Part shown: one piece after another, positions 53,401 through 62,121 of the stretch
How positions within the stretch are numbered: position 1 is the stretch's first letter
Layout of the letters: each line of letters starts with the position of its first letter
Assembly (NCBI RefSeq): GCF_017562075.2
Contig: NC_054083.1
Coordinates: 1,604,501 to 1,668,500, forward strand
Source: Anopheles merus
Taxonomy: Eukaryota; Arthropoda; Insecta; Diptera; Culicidae
Direction: 5' to 3'
Length of the DNA: 64,000 nt
Made by a program: the position numbers and the translations under genes
The notes under the pieces: generated by a model
The model's input: only the letters and a program-made list of their open reading frames with translations
The model's database searches: none
What the model was told of the DNA's origin: nothing

Positions 53401-54714
53401 AAAGCCACAGCTGTAGACCCAAATGTTGAAGAACTACTGCGTGCCCTCAGAACGGGTAAAATAATTTTACCGAAACACTGTTTTGGTATTGATCAAAATG
53501 AATTCGATTTACAAAGTGATTGTATTATGCGGGGGAGTAGAGTTTACATTCCGCCTTCATTAAGAGAAAAGGTATTACAGGAGCTTCACTCTTCTCATTT
53601 TGGGATCTCTAGAATCAAATCTTTGGCAAGAAGTTATTGTTGGTGGCCCAACATAGACAAAGAAATTGAAAATATTGTAAATAACTGCCAACCCTGTCAA
53701 GAGACAAGAGCAAACCCACCAAAAGTACCGATACATTGCTGGGAGAAAGCAGAAGGGCCTTTTCAGAGGGTGCATGTGGATTATGCTGGTCCTTTCATGG
53801 GAAGCTACTTTTTTATTTTAGTGGATGCTTTCTCTAAATGGCCTGAGGTCCGTGTCGTCAACAACATGACTACCGAAACCACAATAAATGCCTGCAGGGA
53901 AATATTCAGTACATTCGGAATTCCTATGGTTTTGGTTAGCGACAATGGCACTCAATTTTCGTCAACGGAATTTACCAGGTTTTTAAAGCTAAACGGGGTG
54001 ATTCATAAATTTAGTGCACCTTACCATCCAGCGACAAATGGACAGGCCGAGCGTTTTATTCAAACACTAAAATCAAAGCTGAAGGCAGTAAAGTGTAATC
54101 GTACAGAAATTCCAGAAGTGTTGAGCAATATTCTATTGTCTTACAGAAAAATAATTCATCCTAGCACTGGTTTTTCGCCCTCTTTGTTAGTATTTGGAAG
54201 GCAAATACGCAGCCGTATTGACATAATGATTCCAACTTCAAACTCGAACAATAGAGAAATCATAAAAACTAAAGATTTTGAAATAGGACAAAGAGTAGCT
54301 GCAAGGGAGTACATTAAAAATAACAAATGGGAATTCGGAAAAGTAACAGCAAGATTAGGTAAACTGCATTATGAAATAGAGTTAGATGATGGACGAACTT
54401 GGAGACGTCACATCGATCAAATGCGCGCTGTGGGTATTAGTATGCAAAAACCAATAAATAGGAACACTTCTTGGCAAGGCAGAGAGACTACTTCGCATAA
54501 TTTGGAATCAGAAACTAATACCATCCCGAAAAATAGCAGTACACCAGAACTAATGACAGATTGTGGATCTAGGTCAATAGTACAAGCGCAACCATCCAAC
54601 CCTCCACCAATGAGTTTTCCATCAGAGGCTCCATGTTCAGCGGAAATACCACCGGAAGCAAAACTGCGGCGATCAGCAAGGAGTATCAAAACACCACAAA
54701 GGCTACTACTGTAA
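50422..54714 (+). CDS. gag-pol: gypsy-3 Gag-Pol polyprotein (1430 aa)
   Basis: A single frame makes all proteins needed for reverse transcription and integration. Gag opens with a Ser/Thr/Ala-rich region, then FEPFDPTNCKFQRWLERL (about residue 111). Two CCHC knuckles follow (CYRCGNEEHFADKC about 311, CNYCKKMGHLDKVC about 331). Protease has EVDTGSPVSLIS (about 400). RT has EWATPIVPVKKSGG (about 575) and an FIDD box near 691 where YVDD/YLDD is usual. RNase H has LATDASPYGVGAVLSH (about 836). Integrase has an H...H...CQPC finger, HVDYAGPF (about 1117), VSDNGTQF (about 1173) and NGQAERF (about 1207). No stop or frameshift separates gag from pol. Confidence 0.95.
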   Translation: MDPASKKTEIPAASVTTRAAAKSASTGTPTADSSSNLPTGVLATDNSATAKPISSNTSTRGPVTAHSAAVKPKASSSTTSSTSVPGSSVGEGTALSVSVRGITTAVTNMSTMFSFEPFDPTNCKFQRWLERLQIAFKIHRVSEEDKRDYLLHYMGGATYDVLCNKLKNAEPQTKTFQEIVSILQEHFNPNPLEILENFKFANRKQAENETLSTYLMELEKLAQTCNFGDYLDKALRNQFVFGLQNRAIQSRLLEVRDLTLAKAKDIAFSMEMSNRGADEIHGAGAAYPVQHISTTSKKKSKPTTVQRKTACYRCGNEEHFADKCRHRNAICNYCKKMGHLDKVCRTKLQRAGVHTLEYEPDLPACDDDVVDVLNLRAVQNLAGKFLLEMEISDRKLIFEVDTGSPVSLISNRDRLNCFPNTLMKKSNVKLKSYCNGVINVLGEIEVRANIKNLEIPLPLLVTKSDRNPLLGRNWMRAIKLDLNKFMHTSQEVSYCEKENFTPCSILEALLKKYSEVFEAGIGKIEGLQASLTLRKETKPIFIKARPFAFAVQDAVTNEINKLVEENVLEKVDHSEWATPIVPVKKSGGNVRLCGDYKITVNPNLLVDEHPLPTVEELFTNIAGGEKFSKLDLSQAYLQLEVSPDCRDILTLATHKGLYRPTRLMYGVASAPAIFQRLIEQILQDIPGVTAFIDDIRITGPNDEIHLKRLEEVLKRLRKYNLKVNKAKCEFFADQIEYCGYLVDKHGIHKLHTKIKAIQDMPALKSVDELRSFLGLVNYYGRFFPNLSTVNYPLNNLLKDGIPYVWDEHCQKAFAQVKREMQTERVLVHYDPNLPLILATDASPYGVGAVLSHKFADGTERPLQYASQTLNKTQQRYSQIDKEAYAIIFGVHKFHQYLYGRKFTLVTDNKPLSQIFSESKGLPTMSAMRMQHYAAFLQGFDYNIRHRKSVNHCNADALSRLPLPSEDSDRRIEDSDLVEINVIETLPLTVPELAKATAVDPNVEELLRALRTGKIILPKHCFGIDQNEFDLQSDCIMRGSRVYIPPSLREKVLQELHSSHFGISRIKSLARSYCWWPNIDKEIENIVNNCQPCQETRANPPKVPIHCWEKAEGPFQRVHVDYAGPFMGSYFFILVDAFSKWPEVRVVNNMTTETTINACREIFSTFGIPMVLVSDNGTQFSSTEFTRFLKLNGVIHKFSAPYHPATNGQAERFIQTLKSKLKAVKCNRTEIPEVLSNILLSYRKIIHPSTGFSPSLLVFGRQIRSRIDIMIPTSNSNNREIIKTKDFEIGQRVAAREYIKNNKWEFGKVTARLGKLHYEIELDDGRTWRRHIDQMRAVGISMQKPINRNTSWQGRETTSHNLESETNTIPKNSSTPELMTDCGSRSIVQAQPSNPPPMSFPSEAPCSAEIPPEAKLRRSARSIKTPQRLLL

Positions 54715-54724
54715 ATAACTATTT

Positions 54725-54736
54725 CGGAGGGAAGAG
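54725..54736 (+). promoter_or_regulatory. gypsy-3 polypurine tract
   Basis: GGAGGGAAGAG lies just before the 3' LTR start (TGTCATAACC at 54738), the expected position of the plus-strand primer. Confidence 0.7.
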
Positions 54737-54737
54737 C

Positions 54738-54909
54738 TGTCATAACCATCGAAATGTCAACATCACCAAATGGACCAACCTGGTAGCGGTTGGCTGACAG
54801 CGGCTGTCAACAGGGGGAACGGGAAAAAAGTGCGCCACGGGAGCAGCGTGGGGAGAAGCGTACAAACGGAAAAGATACAGAAGTACAAATATACGAGTGA
54901 ATTACAACA
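54738..54909 (+). repeat. gypsy-3 3' LTR
   Basis: 172 bp with one visible difference from the 5' LTR, followed by the GCTTT target duplication (54910-54914). Confidence 0.9.
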
Positions 54910-55206
54910 GCTTTATTTTTATTTAAATTTTAATTTAAACTTATACAAATTAAGGAGGGGCAGCAAGCTTTGAATTAGTTAATAAAAATCTTTAAAAAAA
55001 TATTATTTTTATACAAAATAGTGATAAATTCAGGTTTATTCAAAAAGTAACTTTAATTTCAATTTAATAAATAATAATGGCAATAGAATTGTATTTTAAT
55101 TATGAACAACGCTATTCAGTATCGTTATTTAACATAGCAAAGACAGCGGTTTAATCTTGTTGCGGGCAACATTGTTGCGGGGAACGTTATTGTTCGGAAA
55201 CATATA

Positions 55207-55550
55207 CAGCAATTATCCGCAGTACGCGATACTCGATATACGCGAATTCGCAGTACGCGATTGCTCTAAATTTGACAGCTCCATGTGTTTTTTGCAAATA
55301 TTTCAATACTTTGAAATATTTTATGCTCTTTTTGAATTTCCCTAATGTTCTTTTTGCATTTTGGATTAAATTTTTGCAAAAGATACCTGTTTTACAACGA
55401 AAAACTTTAATGCAAAGCTCTGTGGCGATATTTTTCAACCCTCGAACTGGTAGTGTAAACTATTTTTCCATACAAATCCGCTATACGCGAAAACTCGAGA
55501 TACGCTATTGCGCTCGGTCCCGTACGATAGCGTATATCGGATAATGACTG
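55207..55550. mobile_element. pogo/Tigger-like MITE, TA target duplication
   Basis: A 344-bp element flanked by TA (55205-55206 and 55551-55552). It begins CAGCAATTATCCGCAGTACGCGA and ends with the complement of CAGTCATTATCCGATATACGCTA. Subterminal TACGCGA/ATACGCG motifs repeat at both ends. CAGT-ATTATCCG-type ends with TA duplication are characteristic of pogo/Tigger elements. It has no transposase frame. Confidence 0.75.
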
Positions 55551-55552
55551 TA

Positions 55553-56464
55553 CCTGAGATTGTCGATGAATATTTCTAGCTGCGTTTAGTTTTGACATGA
55601 AGGAATTTTCGCTAATAGCTGCTGTTTCATATCATTTGCCGAATGTCCAAGGTAAATAGACAATGTTGCAGGAAAAAAATCAAATTGTTTTGAATTTGGT
55701 CACCAACAAAGTTGTGCGCAACAAGAATAAACCAATGCCTAAATGAAACCTAATAGAACCAACACTATTAAGTTGAATTTCGTCCTTGCGTTTCATCGTT
55801 ACTAACCATAATATGCACAATATTTGCAAGAGAAATGCAGGACCGATAATTGATCGACTCCTGTAATACTAGATGCGTTCAAATTTCATTTTGACCAATC
55901 CTCTCAGTAGGAATTGGCACTCCAGTTACGCTTCAGTCTACGTCGTCACACCGATCTTGGTGGTTTTGGCCTGCGTAAGAAGTGTCCGAAATCGCTAACC
56001 GTCTCACGCCTTCATGTGCTAATCCGTTATTATGGTCTGAATGACATGCATATACTTACCAACACAAGTTGGGCTTTCCACAAACCCAACCCGTTGATGT
56101 TCATATGGACGGTCCCTTGGGACGTTAAAAACTGATCAAATTCGGATACGCTTTTAAAATGCATTTAGAAAGCCTGCATTAGGCCTTCAAGGCCGAATCC
56201 ATCGCCAAGAAAAAGAAAAAAAAAGAAATGAAAACAGCGGTTTTACTTTGATTGAAGCGGCTACAGTCACCCCAGCAAGCGTGCGAGCTCTTTCTGAAAA
56301 TGTATGAAATTTGACAACCATAGCGAGAGTCAGTTTCAGAATCAAACAATTTTGATTTTTTCGCACGCCTGTAGGAGCGATTATCGCTTCTTGAGATATA
56401 TGAGTCATTTAGCAGCAGTCTGGCAGCAATCAAACAATATATCCAACTAAAACAAATGTATATG
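55553..56464. other. Spacer with possible LINE 3' remnant
   Basis: No recognised gene. Positions about 55920-56220 include a 73-codon frame and end in GCCTTCAAGGCCGAATCC followed by an A-rich AAGAAAAAGAAAAAAAAAG run. This could be the 3' tail of a LINE, but no RT motif is present. Confidence 0.4.
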
Positions 56465-56468
56465 AAGT

Positions 56469-56731
56469 TGTGGTGACACAACGTGTAACCGCTTCTTAAG
56501 ACGCGTTACGCATAGCAAACACATACAGAACGCATCGCGCGTAACGTGTAGCACTCTTTCACTCACTAACACTAACAATAGCAAACGATTGCACTACTAC
56601 CATTAGATATAGGATTAGAATTATATTTTATATTAGAAATAAAATCATTCTACGAGTGACCACCAAGCGAGCAACAAGCCAACTCATTACGTGCACCCGA
56701 AAGTAGTGAAATCAGCTAGAACATTCCCATA
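56469..56731 (+). repeat. gypsy-4 5' LTR
   Basis: Starts TGTGGTGACACAACG and ends ACATTCCCATA. It contains AATAAAATC near 56637-56645 as a likely polyadenylation region. Confidence 0.9.
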
Positions 56732-56732
56732 A

Positions 56733-56746
56733 CTGGTGACCCCGAC
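56733..56746 (+). promoter_or_regulatory. gypsy-4 primer-binding site (tRNA-Trp type)
   Basis: TGGTGACCCCGACT follows the 5' LTR. TGGTGACCCCGAC is complementary to the 3' end of tRNA-Trp, as reported for CsRn1-type elements. The same sequence occurs after the solo LTR at 7666. Confidence 0.8.
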
Positions 56747-56901
56747 TGAACAAATATCAAAATACGTTTATCCGAAACGTAACGTAGCAATCGCGAGTAA
56801 TCATTTCACAGTGACAGCTTTTCATTTGCATTTCGCTCGCCGCGTTTTTAATTTCAATAATCGAACATTGACCATCAAGTGTCGACCGCGTGCGAAACAA
56901 A

Positions 56902-57777
56902 ATGACGACCAACAATGAAGTTGAACAAAATGGTGCGCTGATTGTGAAAAGTGAGGCAAGTAAAGCTACAGTGATTGCCAAAATAAATTTTCCAGACTTC
57001 GACCAAGCGGATATTGAAACCTGGTTCATATGCCTCGAAGCCTCTTTTCACGTCAACGGCATTAAACTGGACAAGTTTAAGTTCAACACAGTGATCGTCG
57101 CTCTTGGTTCACGAGCAAAATACGTGCATTCAGTAATCAAGCAGTGCCAAAACGAAAATAACAGCAACAAGTACGAAACACTAAAGGAAGCTGTTATCGC
57201 TCATTTCCAACCATCGGAAACACAGCGACTGAGCAGTTTGCTGTCCGGCATGTCCCTTGGAGACCAGAAACCCAGCGTTTTGCTGTCCGAGATGCGCCGC
57301 TTAGGAGGAGCAGGTTGTACCGACAACATCCTGACCAACTTATGGTTGCGAGCCCTGCCCAACACAACTCGTGCCATCATCGCTGCCATGCCAACCGCAA
57401 CACTGGACGACCAGGCAAAAGTTGCTGACAAGATTCTGGAGGCACCCCGCGAGCAGATTTCCTCTATTCAATATCGAGGAGATGGAGCTACGATAAATTC
57501 GCTGGAACAACGTATCGAAGCCCTTACGCAACGCTTAGATGAAGCACTAACAGGTAACCCCCACAGACGGAACCGTTTTACTAATACACGTTCTCGTTCT
57601 TGCAGCCGACGGGATGGAACGCCAGCCAGAAATAAACGTGGCTGGATCTGCTGGTTTCATTTCCGGCACGGTTCTCAAGCTCGCAAGTGCGAAAAACAGA
57701 AGGCTGACAACCCGAACGTACCGTGTATTTTTTTCGACGGGAAGATCGAGGTGTACTCTCGACCGCGACCGATGTAA
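56902..57777 (+). CDS. gag: gypsy-4 Gag
   Basis: The frame is open from 56890, but the first ATG is at 56902 (MTTNNEVEQNG). The 291-residue product has a capsid-like helical body (IETWFICLEASFHVNGI near residue 40), a coiled-coil-like stretch (SLEQRIEALTQRLDEAL) and an arginine-rich segment. A C-x3-H...C...PC motif follows (CWFHFRHGSQARKC), the unusual CHCC form known in CsRn1-clade Gag. It overlaps pol by about 55 bases. Confidence 0.9.
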   Translation: MTTNNEVEQNGALIVKSEASKATVIAKINFPDFDQADIETWFICLEASFHVNGIKLDKFKFNTVIVALGSRAKYVHSVIKQCQNENNSNKYETLKEAVIAHFQPSETQRLSSLLSGMSLGDQKPSVLLSEMRRLGGAGCTDNILTNLWLRALPNTTRAIIAAMPTATLDDQAKVADKILEAPREQISSIQYRGDGATINSLEQRIEALTQRLDEALTGNPHRRNRFTNTRSRSCSRRDGTPARNKRGWICWFHFRHGSQARKCEKQKADNPNVPCIFFDGKIEVYSRPRPM

Positions 57778-60700
57778 GCGCTAACCCACAAACCGCCCAC
57801 GCCGCTGCTGCATCTGCCAGCAATCCTGCGTCCGCCACGGACAACGACAGCAGCGACAACAATCGCTTACAACGCATACACATACACGACCCGAAAACAT
57901 CGAATCGATTCCTTATCGACACCGGAGCGGACGTTTCTGTTGTCCCACCAACCTTAAGAGAACGTAACTCACCAAAACACTCACAACAGCTGTTTGCCGC
58001 GAACGGTACCCCAATACACACGTACGGTACCAAGCGTATCACTGTCGATCTCGGCCTACGACGATCCTTTGTGTGGGTGTTTGTCATCGCAGATGTAAAG
58101 TCGCCAATCATAGGTGCCGATTTCTTAAAACATTACGATCTCCTTGTCGATCTCCGGCGATGCAAACTGATCGATAACACGACTCGTTTTGAAATCGAAA
58201 ACATTAACGCAGTGACCGAACCTGCTATTACCACATTCGACATGAATTCACCGTTTTCTGACATTCTTAACGAATATAAGGACATAACTGTTTTAAACAT
58301 GAAGCACAAACCAACCGAGGCAAACACCGTCCATCAGATAATCACTAACGGACCACCCGTTTTTTGTCGACCACGACGATTGCCCATCGACAAATTAAAA
58401 GAAGCCAAGGCTGAATTCCAATTTTTAATGGAACAGGGGATTTGTCAACCCTCTAAAAGCAACTGGGCAAGCGCTTTACATCTTGTAAAAAAATCGAACG
58501 GCAAGTGGAGACCGTGCGGAGATTATCGGAATCTTAACGCGATCACCATACCAGACCGATACCCAGTACCGCATATTCAGGATTTTTCGAATATCCTGCA
58601 CGGCAAAACAATATTTTCATGTATTGACTTACAAAGGGCATATCATCAGATTCCAGTAGCCCCAGAAGATGTCCCAAAGACGGCCATAACGACCCCTTTC
58701 GGACTTTTCGAATTTAAATACATGACCTTTGGCTTAAGAAACGCAGGACAGACTCTACAAAGGCATTTGCACGCTATCTTAGGCGACCTCGATTATGTTT
58801 TTCCTTACGTAGATGATCTATGCATAGCTTCAGAGAACATAGAACTGCATAAAAGGCACCTTCGTGAAGTTTTTGTACGCTTGAAACAGAATGGTCTCGT
58901 CATAAACGCAGCTAAATGTCAAATAGGCCAACAAGCTGTGGATTTTCTCGGACACAGAGTCACAGCCGAGGGTATACAACCGAAACTCGCCAAAGTTCAA
59001 GCCATTATTGATATACCTAGACCCATTAACGCCAAGGAACTGAAAAGATTTCTAGGAGCCATAAACTTTTATCGCCGATTCATACCACGCGCAGCTGAAA
59101 ACCAACGCATCCTACAGGCAATGATATCAGGCAACATAAAAAACGACACGACTAGCCTCGAATGGAATGACACTACCAACGACGCATTCCTAAAGTGCAA
59201 ACAGGAACTATCAAATGCTACTCTGCTTGCACACCCTTCACCTGAAGGAACACTAGCCCTTGATGTGGATGCCTCGAATACGTGCATCGGTGCCGTTCTT
59301 CATCAGATCACCGAAAAGGGACTACAACCACTTGCATTCTTTTCACGCAAGCTGAGTGAGAGCCAACAAAAGCTAAGCACGTATGATCGCGAGCTAATCG
59401 CGATGTACGAAGCAGTAAAGCACTTTAAAGATACCGTACAAGCCCGAGAGTTTTGTATTTATACAGATCATAAACCGCTCGTCACCGCTTTTCAGCAGCG
59501 CCCAGAAAAGGCTACACCTACACAGCAACGCAGACTTAGCTACATAAGCGAATTTACAACCGATATTCGGCATGTAGCGGGTGATGCGAATAAAGTTGCC
59601 GACATGCTGAGCCGCATTAACACCATTACTGCAATAGATACAATAGACTACAATCGCATGGCTAAGGAACAGAAAACCGATCCAGAACTCAAGCATTTCC
59701 TAGAAAACCCACCAACAAATACTTGCGTTCATCTTAAACAATTAAAATCACCTCTAGCCGATACTCCCATATATTGCGATATATCCACAGAGGCGATTCG
59801 CCCTTTCGTACCAAAGCAATTTAGAAAGCAGATTTTAGAAAAAATGCATAGCACATCACACCCTGGTATACGTGCTACCACTCGTTTGGTATCTGACCGC
59901 TTCATTTGGCCTTCTCTTCGTCGAGATTGCAAAGCATTTGTAACGAATTGTATGCCATGCCAGAAATCAAAAATACAACGCCATAACAAATCGCCAATTG
60001 ATCAAATCAAAACGCCTGATCGCCGATTCGCACACATCCATATGGATCTCATAGGACCCTTACCGCCATCTGAAGGCAATTTATATTGTCTTACCATCAT
60101 CGATAAATTTACCAGGTGGCCCGAGGTTTACCCTATACCTAACATGACCGCACACACCGTAGCGCGTGCTTTCATAAGTGGTTGGATTTCGCGATTTGGT
60201 GTACCGACGAATATTACAACCGACTGTGGCAGGCAATTCGAGTCAGAGCTTTTCCGTACCCTTACAAGTATGCTTGGCATAACACACTTGCGCACTACCC
60301 CATACCATCCGCAAGCAAACGGACAAATCGAGCGTACACATCGACAGCTCAAGGCAGCTATAATGTGCCACCAAAACTCGAGGTGGACTGAAGTCCTACC
60401 TATCGTCCTCTTAGGCATGCGATCTTCTCTGAAAGCAGATCTAAATGCAACGGTTGCTGAGCTTATTTACGGCGTACCACTTCGACTACCTGGTGAATTT
60501 TTCGTGCCAAGCGAAGATAAGAGAGCAACATCTGAGTTTGTAACACAGCTGAAGCAGCAAATGTTGAAAATAGCACCAAAACCAACCAGCAACCACAACA
60601 CACGAGAAGCTCCATTCATCCAAAAGGAGATAGCAACATGCACACACGTTTTCATCCGAGTGGGTGCAATCAAACCGCCTCTAACGCAGCCGTATGATGG

Positions 60701-60920
60701 ACCATACCGAGTGGTCCGACGGAAGAAAAAGGTTTTTATCGTCGAGGTAAACGGAAAGAACGTCCCAGTTTCCATCGACCGCCTTAAAGCAGCATTTACC
60801 CAGGCAGAGGATGAAGATTCACCCGCGAAAAATGATCAGCATTCCAATTCACCACCAATTGTAGACCCTCCGTACAAAACACGCTCAGGACGCCGTGTTG
60901 TGATTCCGAACCGCTATTAA
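57723..60920 (+). CDS. pol: gypsy-4 Pol: protease, RT, RNase H, integrase
   Basis: A 1065-codon frame with no ATG start, most likely translated by -1 frameshifting from gag. Protease has FLIDTGADVSVVPP (about residue 63) and IIGADFL. RT has NWASALHLVKKSNG, FGLRNAGQTLQRH and YVDD (about 362). RNase H has LDVDASNTCIGAVLHQ (about 514), STYDRELIAMYEAVKHF and TDHKPL. Integrase has HSTSHPGIR...CMPCQKS, HMDLIGPLPPSEG (about 773), TTDCGRQFES (about 832) and NGQIERTHRQL (about 867). A short C-terminal domain ends KTRSGRRVVIPNRY. No lesions are seen. Confidence 0.95.
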   Translation: MYFFRREDRGVLSTATDVSANPQTAHAAAASASNPASATDNDSSDNNRLQRIHIHDPKTSNRFLIDTGADVSVVPPTLRERNSPKHSQQLFAANGTPIHTYGTKRITVDLGLRRSFVWVFVIADVKSPIIGADFLKHYDLLVDLRRCKLIDNTTRFEIENINAVTEPAITTFDMNSPFSDILNEYKDITVLNMKHKPTEANTVHQIITNGPPVFCRPRRLPIDKLKEAKAEFQFLMEQGICQPSKSNWASALHLVKKSNGKWRPCGDYRNLNAITIPDRYPVPHIQDFSNILHGKTIFSCIDLQRAYHQIPVAPEDVPKTAITTPFGLFEFKYMTFGLRNAGQTLQRHLHAILGDLDYVFPYVDDLCIASENIELHKRHLREVFVRLKQNGLVINAAKCQIGQQAVDFLGHRVTAEGIQPKLAKVQAIIDIPRPINAKELKRFLGAINFYRRFIPRAAENQRILQAMISGNIKNDTTSLEWNDTTNDAFLKCKQELSNATLLAHPSPEGTLALDVDASNTCIGAVLHQITEKGLQPLAFFSRKLSESQQKLSTYDRELIAMYEAVKHFKDTVQAREFCIYTDHKPLVTAFQQRPEKATPTQQRRLSYISEFTTDIRHVAGDANKVADMLSRINTITAIDTIDYNRMAKEQKTDPELKHFLENPPTNTCVHLKQLKSPLADTPIYCDISTEAIRPFVPKQFRKQILEKMHSTSHPGIRATTRLVSDRFIWPSLRRDCKAFVTNCMPCQKSKIQRHNKSPIDQIKTPDRRFAHIHMDLIGPLPPSEGNLYCLTIIDKFTRWPEVYPIPNMTAHTVARAFISGWISRFGVPTNITTDCGRQFESELFRTLTSMLGITHLRTTPYHPQANGQIERTHRQLKAAIMCHQNSRWTEVLPIVLLGMRSSLKADLNATVAELIYGVPLRLPGEFFVPSEDKRATSEFVTQLKQQMLKIAPKPTSNHNTREAPFIQKEIATCTHVFIRVGAIKPPLTQPYDGPYRVVRRKKKVFIVEVNGKNVPVSIDRLKAAFTQAEDEDSPAKNDQHSNSPPIVDPPYKTRSGRRVVIPNRY
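57729..57735 (+). promoter_or_regulatory. -1 ribosomal frameshift slippery site, T TTT TTC
   Basis: In the gag reading frame the codons are ATT TTT TTC, giving a canonical X XXY YYZ heptamer. It lies inside the gag/pol overlap, and pol lies in the -1 frame, so slippage here would make Gag-Pol. A downstream pseudoknot was not worked out. Confidence 0.7.
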
Positions 60921-60938
60921 AATCTAAGGGGGAAGTAG

Positions 60939-61201
60939 TGTGGTGACACAACGTGTAACCGCTTCTTAAGACGCGTTACGCATAGCAAACACATACAGAA
61001 CGCATCGCGCGTAACGTGTAGCACTCTTTCACTCACTAACACTAACAATAGCAAACGATTGCACTACTACCATTAGATATAGGATTAGAATTATATTTTA
61101 TATTAGAAATAAAATCATTCTACGAGTGACCACCAAGCGAGCAACAAGCCAACTCATTACGTGCACCCGAAAGTAGTGAAATCAGCTAGAACATTCCCAT
61201 A
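60939..61201 (+). repeat. gypsy-4 3' LTR
   Basis: 263 bp, identical by eye to the 5' LTR, followed by AAGT (61202-61205). Confidence 0.9.
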
Positions 61202-61453
61202 AAGTATACGAAGGAGGAGATATCTCGAACCATTCCATACATTGTTCGTGTCTGATGTATTGTTTGATGGCTACCAGAGCGCCGGATAACCATTGGTAAA
61301 GTGTCATCTTGAATCTATTTCCCGCCTATCCCGATGTTAACAAATAAAAATTCTTCTCAATACGTCAAAAATTCTGGGTTCATTTAGTTTGATGCTGAGC
61401 TTTCAACAAAATTTGCAGTGAAGAACAGTTTAGTAGAACAGTAGAAATAATAA

Positions 61454-61860
61454 AATGATGTTCATAACAAATGTGTGTGCTAGTGAAGCTGCTGCTATGA
61501 GAGAACTAATACGCCATCGCAGATTGCTACGAAATAACACGGATCCTCTCGCTCTTGCAGATGAAGCGTATGTACCATAACGAATTAAATATACTACTGT
61601 TTACTTACTCGAAATTGATTATTGTTTTAGCTTTATTCAAAATTTTAGGGTTTCAAAGGCCATATTTTTGTACCTTTTTGATGGTCTTCACGCGCAATTA
61701 AATACTCAACGATGTTATGGACTCGACACGAAAGAACAAAAAGCAGCATGTCGATTTATTTTTGCCACCGGAAGCTACCAACGTGGCGTTGGGAAAGATT
61801 TCCATATTGCAAGTGCGCAAAAAAACGTTTTCAAAAGTGCTACAGCAAACATTAGCACCG
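61454..61860 (+). pseudogene. PIF/Harbinger transposase N-terminal half
   Basis: Exon 1 (61454-61568) encodes MRELIRHRRLLRNNTDPLALADEA after a short leader. An intron of about 80 bp with GTATGT and TTTTAG ends follows. Exon 2 (from about 61649) carries FRVSKAIFLYLFDGL and FIFATGSYQRGVGKDFHIASAQ, the conserved N-terminal region of Harbinger transposases. A frameshift near 61825 moves FSKVLQQTL into another frame. The DDE core is missing. It is non-overlapping with the C-terminal half in the duplicated arms. Confidence 0.7.
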
Positions 61861-61899
61861 ACAAACCGACATGACACTGGCGTTACAAAAGTGTCCCTC

Positions 61900-62121
61900 A
61901 CGAAAGTACTGTCATTTACCAATGAGGCGAACACTTCTGTCAAAGTAAGCTCTGTTCACTGCTGCTTCGATGTAAACAACTTTTCTAAATACAAATGGCG
62001 AAGGAAGTGTGAGGCAAGATTTTGTGAGAATTATTGGACAAAACACCCAGGAAAGTCATTTTATAAGTTTCCAAATCAATGCAAAAGATGTGAGAAGTAC
62101 ATAAAACAATACGCATTGTAA
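61900..62121 (+). CDS. THAP-like zinc-finger fragment
   Basis: The end of a 134-codon frame (61717-62121). Its last part reads KCEARFCENYWTKHPGKSFYKFPNQCKRCEKYIKQYAL, resembling the start of a THAP DNA-binding domain: a C-x4-C pair, then SFYKFP. The later C-x2-H pair is not present, so it is partial or the match is superficial. THAP domains are common in P-element and other transposases. It sits between the Harbinger fragment and the gene at the right edge. Confidence 0.4.
   Translation, partial: TKVLSFTNEANTSVKVSSVHCCFDVNNFSKYKWRRKCEARFCENYWTKHPGKSFYKFPNQCKRCEKYIKQYAL

Larger units (their letters stand above)
50183..54909 (+). mobile_element. Intact-looking Ty3/gypsy element gypsy-3 (Mag-like)
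   Basis: 172-bp LTRs at 50183-50354 and 54738-54909 differ by one base seen by eye (GGATCAACC versus GGACCAACC). A perfect 5-bp target duplication GCTTT flanks it (50178-50182 and 54910-54914). A primer site (TTGGCGACGAGG, about 50357) and polypurine tract (54725-54736) frame one uninterrupted gag-pol ORF. The arrangement fits the Mag/K02A2.6-like branch. That placement is by motif memory, not phylogeny. Confidence 0.92.
56469..61201 (+). mobile_element. Intact-looking CsRn1-like Ty3/gypsy element gypsy-4
   Basis: 263-bp LTRs (56469-56731 and 60939-61201) with no difference seen by eye, flanked by AAGT (56465-56468 and 61202-61205). A tRNA-Trp-type primer site, open gag and pol frames overlapping in -1 register, and a polypurine tract (AAGGGGGAAG, 60926-60935) complete it. 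The CHCC-type Gag motif and tRNA-Trp priming point to the CsRn1 branch (family knowledge). Everything needed for mobility appears present. Confidence 0.92.
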
